DNA of 64,000 nucleotides, taken from Marinobacter sp. THAF197a. Lineage in GTDB: Bacteria; Pseudomonadota; Gammaproteobacteria; Pseudomonadales; Oleiphilaceae. The translations under genes and the position numbers were made by a program. Within the stretch, counting starts at the first letter, position 1, and each line of letters opens with the position of its first letter. Shown one piece after another: positions 42,943 through 50,907 of this stretch. The notes beneath the pieces are model-generated. The model did no database searches and was not told where the DNA came from. It worked only from the letters and a program-made list of their open reading frames with translations. The DNA is taken from assembly GCF_009363275.1 (NCBI RefSeq), contig NZ_CP045324.1:992001-1056000 (forward strand). Reading direction: 5' to 3'.

Positions 42943-45443
42943 ACCTGACACGACGTGAATTCGCAAAAGCCAATGCGCTGGCCATGGCGGCATCTGCTGC
43001 CGGCCTGTCGATTCCGGCTGCGGCCAGTAATCTGATCACGAATGCCGAGCTCACTGAGCTCAAGTGGAGCAAGGCGCCTTGTCGTTTTTGCGGCACCGGT
43101 TGCAGTGTGATGGTCGCAACCAGGGACAACCAGATTGTGGCGACCCATGGCGACACGCAATCGGAAGTGAACCGCGGTCTGAACTGTGTGAAAGGCTACT
43201 TTCTGTCGAAGATTCTGTACGGTCGCGACCGGCTGACCAAGCCCTTGCTGCGTAAACGCGACGGCAAATTCCACAAAGAGGGCGATTTTCAGGAGGTCAG
43301 CTGGGACGAAGCCCTGGATGTGATGGCAGAAAAATTCACCAGTGCCATCAAGGAGCACGGCCCGGAAAGCGTCGGCATGTTTGGATCCGGCCAGTGGACC
43401 ATCTGGGAAGGTTACGCGGCCAGCAAACTGTTCAAGGCTGGCTTCCGCTCCAACAATATTGATCCCAATGCCCGCCATTGTATGGCGTCTGCGGTGGCAG
43501 GCTTCATGCGGACCTTTGGGTCCGATGAGCCGATGGGTGTCTATGACGACATCGAAAGCGCTGATGCCTTCGTGCTTTGGGGCGCCAATATGGCGGAAAT
43601 GCACCCGATCCTCTGGACTCGGGTAACGGACCGTCGCCTGTCCCATCCCGGCACGGAAGTGGCTGTGCTCTCAACCTACGAACATCGCTGCTTTGATCTG
43701 GCCGACCTGCCGATGGTGATGGAGCCCCACGCCGATGTGGCAATTCTGAACTACATTGCCAATTACATCATCCAGAGCAACGCGGTGAACCGGGATTTCG
43801 TCAGTAAACATACCCGGTTTGTGCGTGCTGCAGACGACATTGGCTACGGTCTAAGGCCGGAAGACCCGCGCGAGCAGAATGCCAAGAACGCCAATAATGC
43901 CAACGACTGGGAAGACATGTCGTTTGAGGATTTTGCCCGGCATGTCCGTGAGTACGATGTGAAGAAGGCCGCCGAGATCTCCGGCGTCTCTGAGGCACGG
44001 CTCGAACGCCTGGCAAAGCTATATGCCGATCCGGACAAGCGTGTCACCACCTTCTGGACCATGGGGGTAAACCAGCATACTCGCGGCGTTTGGGTGAACA
44101 ATCTGATCTATAACATCCACCTGCTGACAGGCAAGATTGCCACCCCGGGCAACAGCCCGTTCTCGCTGACCGGTCAGCCTTCCGCTTGTGGTACCGCCCG
44201 TGAAGTAGGCACCTTCGCCCATCGCCTGCCAGCCGATATGGTGGTGGCCAATCCAGAGCACAGGGCCAAGGCCGAGAAGATCTGGAAACTGCCGGATGGC
44301 ACCATCCCGGCCAAGCCAGGTTATCACGCAGTGCTGCAAAGCCGGATGCTGAAAGACAGCAAACTGAAGGTGTATTGGACCCAGGTCACCAACAATATCC
44401 AGGCGGGTCCCAATACCATGCAGGAGACCCTGCCGGGCTGGCGTAACCCCGATACCTTTATCATCGTCTCTGATATATATCCCACGGTATCTGCCCAGGC
44501 GGCCGACCTGATTTTGCCGGCGGCGGGTTGGGTTGAAAAAGAAGGGGCATTTGGTAACGCTGAGCGCCGGACTCAGCTCTGGCGCCAGCTGGTGAACGCA
44601 CCTGGAGATGCCCGCTCAGACCTCTGGCAAACCGTGGCCCTGTCCCAGCGTATCAAAGTGGCCGATGTGTGGCCGGAGGATCTGATTGCCAAGGCACCGG
44701 AAGCGCGGGACAAAACCCTGTTTGACGTGCTATTCCGCAACGGCAATGTGGACCGTTATCCACTGGACGACCTGCACCCGGATTATGAGAACCAGGAGTC
44801 GAAAGACTTTGGTTTCTACATCCAGAAGGGGATTTTCGAGGAGTACCGCCAGTTTGGTGCCGGCAAAGGCAAAGACCTGGCCGATTTCGAGACCTACCAC
44901 GCCACCCGCGGCCTGAGATGGCCAGTCGTTGACGGCAAGGAAACCCTGTGGCGCTATCGCGAAGGGTCAGACCCATATGTGGCGGAGGGCAGTGGTTTCC
45001 AGTTTTACGGCAACCCGGACAACCGGGCACGAATCTTCGCGGTACCCCATGAGCCGCCTGCGGAATCTCCGGACGACGAATACCCGTTCTGGCTGTGCAC
45101 TGGCCGGGTACTGGAGCACTGGCACACCGGTTCGATGACCCGCCGTGTGTCCGAGCTGCACAAGGCGGTACCGGATGCGCTGTTGTACATGAACGCCGAT
45201 GATGCCCGTGACAAGGGCTGGCGGCGCGGCAGTGAGGTGAAGGTGATCAGCCGCCGGGGTGAAGTCCGGGTTCGGGTGGAAACCCGTGGTCGTGTTCGTA
45301 TGCCCAAGGGCATGGTGTATGTGCCTTTCTTTGATGCCGGAAAGCTGATCAACAAGGTCACGCTGGACGCAACGGACCCCATTTCCAAACAGACCGACTT
45401 CAAGAAGTGCGCTGTCCGTCTGGAATTGGTTAACCTGGCTTAA
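42939..45443 (+). CDS. napA: Periplasmic nitrate reductase catalytic subunit NapA
   Basis: An 834-residue molybdopterin enzyme that reduces nitrate to nitrite in the periplasm. The start is the ATG overlapping napD; an upstream in-frame ATG inside napD is rejected. The Tat signal begins MNLTRREFAKANALAMAASA. The 4Fe-4S motif CRFCGTGCSVMVATRDNQIV ends with the distal cysteine in GLNCVKGYFLS. The molybdenum cysteine lies in ARHCMASAVAGF near residue 175. The C-terminal cofactor-binding domain has CTGRVLEHWHTGSMTRR. It is exported folded with its cofactor. Confidence 0.97.
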   Translation: MNLTRREFAKANALAMAASAAGLSIPAAASNLITNAELTELKWSKAPCRFCGTGCSVMVATRDNQIVATHGDTQSEVNRGLNCVKGYFLSKILYGRDRLTKPLLRKRDGKFHKEGDFQEVSWDEALDVMAEKFTSAIKEHGPESVGMFGSGQWTIWEGYAASKLFKAGFRSNNIDPNARHCMASAVAGFMRTFGSDEPMGVYDDIESADAFVLWGANMAEMHPILWTRVTDRRLSHPGTEVAVLSTYEHRCFDLADLPMVMEPHADVAILNYIANYIIQSNAVNRDFVSKHTRFVRAADDIGYGLRPEDPREQNAKNANNANDWEDMSFEDFARHVREYDVKKAAEISGVSEARLERLAKLYADPDKRVTTFWTMGVNQHTRGVWVNNLIYNIHLLTGKIATPGNSPFSLTGQPSACGTAREVGTFAHRLPADMVVANPEHRAKAEKIWKLPDGTIPAKPGYHAVLQSRMLKDSKLKVYWTQVTNNIQAGPNTMQETLPGWRNPDTFIIVSDIYPTVSAQAADLILPAAGWVEKEGAFGNAERRTQLWRQLVNAPGDARSDLWQTVALSQRIKVADVWPEDLIAKAPEARDKTLFDVLFRNGNVDRYPLDDLHPDYENQESKDFGFYIQKGIFEEYRQFGAGKGKDLADFETYHATRGLRWPVVDGKETLWRYREGSDPYVAEGSGFQFYGNPDNRARIFAVPHEPPAESPDDEYPFWLCTGRVLEHWHTGSMTRRVSELHKAVPDALLYMNADDARDKGWRRGSEVKVISRRGEVRVRVETRGRVRMPKGMVYVPFFDAGKLINKVTLDATDPISKQTDFKKCAVRLELVNLA

Positions 45444-45455
45444 GGAGACGTCACC

Positions 45456-45926
45456 ATGAGAACGCTTTTATTTTTTCTGGCCGCCTCCCTGGCCTTCCTG
45501 GCGTATGCCGAGAGTGATCATTTGTCACCCTCTTCACCGGATGGTCTGCGCAAAGGCGGAACTCTCGGACAGGATCTGCCCGCACCGCCTATCGCCGGTG
45601 ATCCCAGAGAGGTGAAACGGGAAGTGCGTAATTATCCGGAGCAACCGCCGGTGATTCCCCATGCCATCCGCGACTATCAGGTAGACAAGAACTTCAACCG
45701 TTGCCTGGATTGCCACAGCCGCGAAGCAGCCGTGCAGGCGGGTGCGCCCATGGTGAGTGTGACTCACTTTATGGATCGTCACTTTCAGGTGCGGGCTGAG
45801 GTAACGCCGGGGCGCTATTTCTGTACCCAGTGTCATGTACCCCAAACCGATGCTCAGCCGCTGGTGGAGTCAGATTTCAAAGCCGTGGATGAAGTGATCC
45901 GTGCCTCCAACAGAGGAGATCGCTGA
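45456..45926 (+). CDS. napB: Diheme cytochrome c subunit NapB
   Basis: A 156-residue periplasmic electron-transfer partner of NapA. It has a signal peptide (LLFFLAASLAFLAYA) and two CXXCH heme sites, CLDCH near residue 84 and CTQCH near 127. TAAGGAGAC precedes the start. Its stop overlaps the start region of napC. Confidence 0.95.
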   Translation: MRTLLFFLAASLAFLAYAESDHLSPSSPDGLRKGGTLGQDLPAPPIAGDPREVKREVRNYPEQPPVIPHAIRDYQVDKNFNRCLDCHSREAAVQAGAPMVSVTHFMDRHFQVRAEVTPGRYFCTQCHVPQTDAQPLVESDFKAVDEVIRASNRGDR

Positions 45927-46510
45927 TGATGAAACGGCTGAAGCTCTACTGGAACCTGTTGCGCAAGCCCAGTGTGCACTACAGCCTCGGTTTCCTGACA
46001 CTCAGCGGCTTTATTGCCGGGATCATCTTCTGGGGTGGTTTCAACACGGCGCTGGAAGTGACCAACACCGAGCAGTTCTGCATAGGGTGCCATGAGATGT
46101 ATAGCAACCCGTATCAGGAGCTGAAAACAACCATCCATTACACTAACCGATCAGGTGTGCGTGCCGAATGTTCAGATTGCCACGTGCCCCACGGCTGGAC
46201 TCACAAGATTGGCCGAAAGATGGAAGCCTCGAAAGAAGTCTGGGGTTGGATATTTGGCTCCATCAACACTCCGGAGAAATTCGAGGCCAAGCGACGTGAG
46301 CTGGCGGAGCGGGAGTGGCAGCGGCTGAAAGCCAACGATTCCCTGGAGTGTCGTAATTGCCATGAGTTTGATTCGATGGACTTCACGCTGCAGGATCCAA
46401 GGGCGTCCCAGGCGCATTCAACGGCATTGGCAGACGGCGAGCAAACCTGCATCGATTGCCACAAAGGTATCGCGCACAAGTTGCCTGACATGGCCGGGGT
46501 ATCCAGGTAG
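45926..46510 (+). CDS. napC: Tetraheme quinol dehydrogenase NapC
   Basis: A 194-residue NapC/NirT family protein. One N-terminal membrane helix (near residues 22-42) anchors it, and four CXXCH sites are present: CIGCH, CSDCH, CRNCH and CIDCH. It takes electrons from the quinol pool and passes them to NapB. There are no napG/napH genes, so this is the short, NapC-dependent type of operon. A GAGGAG sequence precedes the ATG-ATG start. It is the last gene, ending 23 bp before the convergent dacB. Confidence 0.95.
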   Translation: MMKRLKLYWNLLRKPSVHYSLGFLTLSGFIAGIIFWGGFNTALEVTNTEQFCIGCHEMYSNPYQELKTTIHYTNRSGVRAECSDCHVPHGWTHKIGRKMEASKEVWGWIFGSINTPEKFEAKRRELAEREWQRLKANDSLECRNCHEFDSMDFTLQDPRASQAHSTALADGEQTCIDCHKGIAHKLPDMAGVSR

Positions 46511-46533
46511 GTTCAGGCTTTTACTGGCGGGGC

Positions 46534-48108
46534 TTACTGGATGGAAGGCCCCGAGCCATCAGCCGGTGACTGGGACAGGGACGTTCCGACCGGTGGCCGG
46601 AAATGCAGGGAGTAAAGCACGCGATCCAGCACCGCCTGGCCATTCCAGGCCGGGTTGTTATTGACCATGCCGACGATGGCCCAGGTGGTGTTCCTGTCAT
46701 CACGGGTAAAGCCGGCGATGGAGCGCACATGCTCAAGGTAGCCGGTTTTGATCCGGCCCTGACCGTCCATGCCGGTATTTCTCAGGCGCCGGGACATGGT
46801 GCCATCCATTGCAATGATCGGCATGGAGGCCATCAAGTCTGAAGAATAGGGACTGTTCCAGGCGTGTTGCAAAATCTGTGCGCCCTGGCGTGCGGTAATC
46901 CGGCCATGGCGTGTCAGACCCGCGCCATTATCAATCACCATGCCCGCCGTATTGACGCCAAGCCCTTCCAGCCAGTCATAGATGGCGCGGATGCCCGCCA
47001 CCCGGTCATCCTGTTCATCATCCTTGCGAAATTCGGCGCCAATGGTCAGCAGCATTTGCCGGGCCATCACGTTACTGCTCCACTTGTTGATGTCCCGCAC
47101 CATGGTTACCAGGTCGGGTGAGGTGGTGCGCATGACCAGGCGTGCTTCATCCGGTGTGGTCTCGAAGCGATCGCCGCCACTGACAATCACGCCCATTTCA
47201 GACAGTACCGAACGGATCAGGGAGGCGGAATAGCGCTCATGGGGCAGCAATGACAGATAGGTTGTGGTCCGGCAACCCTGCGGAAGTTCACCGGTAACCT
47301 GTACGGTTACCCTGTGATCGTTATGGAACACCGGTTTCCAGTCAAAGCGGCTGCGGGCGGGGCAGGGACCTTCCGGCAGGGCGGTAACCCGGTTATCAAT
47401 GGTGACTTCACCAAGATCGGGCGTGGTCCAGGCCTGGGTACCCCGTTCATCCGCGCGCACCTGAAAATGCAACAGGTTAAGGTTGGTCAGGTAAGCGGAG
47501 GGCTCCACCAGAAACGGCGCGTGGGGATTGTTGCCGTTGTCTTCAAAGGCAGGGAAACCACCATCCACCCGAAAATAACTGCCATCCAGAACCAGATCGC
47601 CTTCAATCCGGTTAATACCCATGCTGCGCAGTTCCCGAAGGGTACCCCAAAGTCGCTCAAGGGTGAGTTTTGGATCGCCACCGAAACGCACATACAGGTT
47701 GCCCTGCAGGGTATCGCCAACCATGGTGCCGTCGGTCAGGAAGTCGGTATTCCAGTGATGAGTAGGACCCAACAATTCCAGAGCGGCGTAGGTGGTGACC
47801 AGCTTCATGATGGAGCCAGGGCTCATCAGTTCGTCAGCGTTCACATACTGCTCAATGCCCGGCCCGTTAAGGGGAATGGCTGCAACACTGAGGGCCTGCT
47901 CGCTATTCAGGGACTTGTTTGCGTAGTCTTTGATCTGACTGGCCCAGAGACGGGATTCGGCAAAGGCAGCGGCAGCTGTGTTGCTTTCCTGGGCCAGGAC
48001 CGGCGTGCTTGCCATGGTGCAGGCAGCCGCAATGGCCAAAACCAGTCTCTTGGGTGAGGTTACACACCTTGACGCGCAGGTCCTCGCCTGCAAACCCTGA
48101 ATCAGCAT
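46534..48108 (-). CDS. dacB: D-alanyl-D-alanine carboxypeptidase/endopeptidase (PBP4)
   Basis: About 524 residues. A signal peptide (LVLAIAAACTMASTPVLAQ) directs it to the periplasm, where it trims peptidoglycan peptides or cuts crosslinks. The penicillin-binding motifs are SIMK (S-x-x-K, near residue 97), SSN (S-x-N, in KWSSNVMARQ near 330) and KTG (in GRIKTGYLEHVRS). The large insertion between the first two motifs is typical of PBP4. The exact start is uncertain: a GTG directly precedes the ATG used here. Confidence 0.93.
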   Translation of the reverse strand: MLIQGLQARTCASRCVTSPKRLVLAIAAACTMASTPVLAQESNTAAAAFAESRLWASQIKDYANKSLNSEQALSVAAIPLNGPGIEQYVNADELMSPGSIMKLVTTYAALELLGPTHHWNTDFLTDGTMVGDTLQGNLYVRFGGDPKLTLERLWGTLRELRSMGINRIEGDLVLDGSYFRVDGGFPAFEDNGNNPHAPFLVEPSAYLTNLNLLHFQVRADERGTQAWTTPDLGEVTIDNRVTALPEGPCPARSRFDWKPVFHNDHRVTVQVTGELPQGCRTTTYLSLLPHERYSASLIRSVLSEMGVIVSGGDRFETTPDEARLVMRTTSPDLVTMVRDINKWSSNVMARQMLLTIGAEFRKDDEQDDRVAGIRAIYDWLEGLGVNTAGMVIDNGAGLTRHGRITARQGAQILQHAWNSPYSSDLMASMPIIAMDGTMSRRLRNTGMDGQGRIKTGYLEHVRSIAGFTRDDRNTTWAIVGMVNNNPAWNGQAVLDRVLYSLHFRPPVGTSLSQSPADGSGPSIQ

Positions 48109-48374
48109 CACACCAGCCCGTTGTTATGTTCTCTTTGTACAATAGCTCATCCCGTGGTTTTGTACTATGCAGAAAAGCTATACATGACGTTAAAAAATGG
48201 CAGTAGAGTCGTTGTTTATATTGAGTTTTTGTGACAGCACGTAAGTGCCTTTCAGAATCAGTGGGTTAGCTTTGACCGTAACGCAGTGACGCGCAAGCCA
48301 ATGGGACAGGCTGCGATTGTGCGACAATGCCGCCCAGAGCCCGTGAACTGAACACAACAGACAAAGGGAACAAT

Positions 48375-49145
48375 ATGCTCAAAGCGCTCAGACATCAGGT
48401 GAATGTACTGGAATCCGTGGCAACGTCCTCTTTTGCCGCCTGGCGTGGGTGCCTGGTGATCAAGGCCGTTCCACAGCCGGAGAAGCCCCTCATTCTGTAC
48501 GACATGGAAGCCTGCCCCTACTGTCGCCGCGTGCGGGAAGTGCTGACGGCCTTGCACCTGGATGTTGAGATCAGGCCCTGCCCTAAAGGCGGCCGATTCT
48601 TCCGCCCGGAAGCCGAAGCCCTGGGCGGCAAGCAACAGTTCCCGTTGCTGGTGGATCACAACACCGACAAGGTGATCTACGAATCTGAGGATATTGTTGA
48701 GTACCTGTTCAGTCAGTATGCCGGTCGGTCCGTGCCCGGCTACTATCAGTCCAAAGCCTGGCAGCCAGCTTTAAATTCAATCGGATCGGCCGCCAGTGAA
48801 CTGCGCGGCTTGCGTGCCACCTCCGGTAACCGACCGGAACAGGGATTACACCTCTGGAGCTTCGAGGGCAGCCCCTTTTCACGGCTGGTGCGGGAAAAAC
48901 TCTGCGAGCTGGAGATTCCCTACACGCTGCATAACCTGGGCAAGGAACACTGGACCGAAATCGGCCCGGCCAAGCAACGTTTAAAGCCAGGCGAGTACAG
49001 GCCTATACCGGGCGGCAAGCGGGATGCGTTTTTCCAGCAACACGGCCGTGTTCAGGTGCCTTACCTGGAAGACCCCAATACTGGCCAGCAGTTATTTGAA
49101 TCAGGCCGGATTGTGGCTTATCTGAACAGTCAGTATGGCGGCTGA
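48375..49145 (+). CDS. Tandem GST N-terminal-domain (thioredoxin-fold) protein
   Basis: About 256 residues from the ATG with AAGGGA upstream. Two glutathione S-transferase N-terminal thioredoxin-like domains are arranged in tandem. The first (residues about 35-118) has ILYDMEACPYCRRVREVL, with a CPYC redox motif. The second (about 150-256) starts LHLWSFEGSPFSRLVREKL, where the cysteines are replaced by Ser and Phe. Neither is followed by the alpha-helical C-terminal GST domain. It is probably a redox or glutathione-dependent protein of unknown substrate. Confidence 0.82.
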   Translation: MLKALRHQVNVLESVATSSFAAWRGCLVIKAVPQPEKPLILYDMEACPYCRRVREVLTALHLDVEIRPCPKGGRFFRPEAEALGGKQQFPLLVDHNTDKVIYESEDIVEYLFSQYAGRSVPGYYQSKAWQPALNSIGSAASELRGLRATSGNRPEQGLHLWSFEGSPFSRLVREKLCELEIPYTLHNLGKEHWTEIGPAKQRLKPGEYRPIPGGKRDAFFQQHGRVQVPYLEDPNTGQQLFESGRIVAYLNSQYGG

Positions 49146-49237
49146 GTGCCTGCAGACATTGGCCCGGGGCTGGTATTCCGGGCCCGACAAGGTATGATCA
49201 GCGCCCAGAGTTTGTGAGCCAGAATCAGGAGCGCACG

Positions 49238-49651
49238 ATGTATACCGGCCAATGCCTTTGTGGCGATATCCAGTTTGAATACGATGGCCCGCTTGGCCCG
49301 GTTGCCCTGTGCCATTGCAGCCAGTGCCGTCGGGCGCACGGCAGTGCTTTCTCCGCCAGTGCGCCGGTTCAGACGGTGCGCTTCCGGTATGTTGCCGGAC
49401 AGGATCTGGTGCGTGAATTCGAATCCCGGCCCGGCAAATACCGGGCTTTCTGCCCCCGTTGCGGCAGTCAGCTTTACAGCCGTGTTGACGCCATCCCCGG
49501 CATCCTGAGACTGCGGGTGGGCGTGATCAACGAACCCTTGGGAAAAAAGGCGGCCCAGCACGTATACGTGGGGTCAAAGTCTGACTGGTTTGATATCACC
49601 GACAACCTGCCCCAGTTCGAGAAAACCGAACGCACCAACGATCCACACTGA
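49238..49651 (+). CDS. GFA (glutathione-dependent formaldehyde-activating enzyme-like) family protein
   Basis: About 137 residues from the ATG with AGGAGC upstream; a GTG eight codons earlier is an alternative. The zinc/CENP-V-like pattern is visible as GQCLCGDIQFEYDG near residue 4, CHCSQCRRAHGSAFSA near 30 and CPRCGSQLYSR near 81. Most members have no proven activity, so formaldehyde detoxification is only the family name. It converges directly with the sugar dehydrogenase gene (stop codons abut). Confidence 0.88.
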   Translation: MYTGQCLCGDIQFEYDGPLGPVALCHCSQCRRAHGSAFSASAPVQTVRFRYVAGQDLVREFESRPGKYRAFCPRCGSQLYSRVDAIPGILRLRVGVINEPLGKKAAQHVYVGSKSDWFDITDNLPQFEKTERTNDPH

Positions 49652-50773
49652 TCACTCGGCCGGCACCACCCGGTACACCTTGCCCTGGCGTGAATCGGTC
49701 AGCAGCCACAGGGCGCCATCCGGCCCCATACGCACATCCCGGATTCGCTCACCGAGATTGGTGAGCAGATCTTCTTCCTCAATCACCTGTTCGTTGTTAA
49801 TGGTCAGACGCACCAGTTTCTGACTCCTCAGGGCACCGACAAACACATCGCCCCGCCATTGCGGGAACAGGTCGCCGGTATAAAAGGCCATGCCAGAGGG
49901 GGCAATAGACGGGTCCCAGTAGTGCAGTGGATCGGTTACACCGTCCATAGTGGTCTTGTCTGAGATGGGGATGCCGGAGTAGTCGATGCCGTAGGTGACC
50001 TTCGGCCAGCCGTAGTCATTCCCCGCCCTGATAATGTTAATCTCGTCGCCACCCCGGGGTCCATGTTCATGGCTCCAGACTTCACCGGTGTCCGGATGCA
50101 GGGTCATGCCCTGGATGTTGCGGTTGCCGTAGGTGTAGAAGGTGTTGTTGGTGCGGGCATCATCCATAAAAGGGTTGTCTGCAATCGCGTCACCGTTGGT
50201 GGAAATGCGATGAACACCACCGGCATCGTCCCGATTGTCCTGGGCCCTGTCCATGTCACCCCGGTCACCGATGGCCACGTAGAGATGGCCGCTCTGGTCA
50301 AAAACCATCCTGCCCGCAAAGTGCCTGCCATTGCTGGAGCGGGGTAAAGCTTCAAAAATCACTTCAACGTTCTCAAGCGCTTCGCCATTGTAGGTGGCAC
50401 GGGCAACGCGGGTAGTCATGCCGTCGCTGTTGCGGTGTGCGTAACTCAGAAACAGGGTCTGGTTGTCGGTGAACTGCGGGTGCAGCACCACATCCAGAAG
50501 CCCGCCCTGGCCGGAGGCAACCAGCTCCGGCAGTCCCTTCACCGGCTCTCGCACAAGATTGCCGTTTTCAATCCGGCGAAGCCGACCCTCACGTTCGGTG
50601 ACCAGCATGGTGCCGTCGGGCAGGAAAGCCAGGCTCCAGGGGTGCTCAAGGCCCTGGGCGACGGTTTCTATCCGGAAATCGGTTTTGTTGGATGAGAACG
50701 TCTGGTCAGACCATACTGGGGACGCTACCAGTACTGATAAGCCCGCGGCGATGACGATAGTCGAGCGGTTCAT
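49652..50773 (-). CDS. PQQ-dependent sugar dehydrogenase (YliI-like)
   Basis: Encodes 373 residues with an N-terminal signal peptide (IVIAAGLSVLVASPVW). The beta-propeller of soluble aldose sugar dehydrogenases is recognisable from LEHPWSLAFLPDGTMLVTER near residue 42, GDRGDMDRAQDNRDDAGGVH near 172 and WSHEHGPRGGDEINII near 232. It is periplasmic and would oxidise an aldose with pyrroloquinoline quinone; no PQQ synthesis genes are in the window. GGAGGAG precedes the start. Confidence 0.9.
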   Translation of the reverse strand: MNRSTIVIAAGLSVLVASPVWSDQTFSSNKTDFRIETVAQGLEHPWSLAFLPDGTMLVTEREGRLRRIENGNLVREPVKGLPELVASGQGGLLDVVLHPQFTDNQTLFLSYAHRNSDGMTTRVARATYNGEALENVEVIFEALPRSSNGRHFAGRMVFDQSGHLYVAIGDRGDMDRAQDNRDDAGGVHRISTNGDAIADNPFMDDARTNNTFYTYGNRNIQGMTLHPDTGEVWSHEHGPRGGDEINIIRAGNDYGWPKVTYGIDYSGIPISDKTTMDGVTDPLHYWDPSIAPSGMAFYTGDLFPQWRGDVFVGALRSQKLVRLTINNEQVIEEEDLLTNLGERIRDVRMGPDGALWLLTDSRQGKVYRVVPAE

Positions 50774-50854
50774 GAGGTCTCCTCCACGCTAAGGTAGTGT
50801 CAGCGGTGCCACGCCGACGACTAGTGAGTAATCTAGACGATACCAGAGTGTACG

Positions 50855-50893
50855 ACACAAAAAAGCCACCGGTTTGCGGTGGCTTTTTTGTGT
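50855..50893. terminator. Bidirectional terminator after the siderophore receptor gene
   Basis: A perfect 16 bp stem (ACACAAAAAAGCCACC and its complement) has a 7 nt loop. It lies beyond the receptor stop on the minus strand, with T-runs on both strands. Confidence 0.93.
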
Positions 50894-50907
50894 TCGTCAG
50901 GAAAGAC

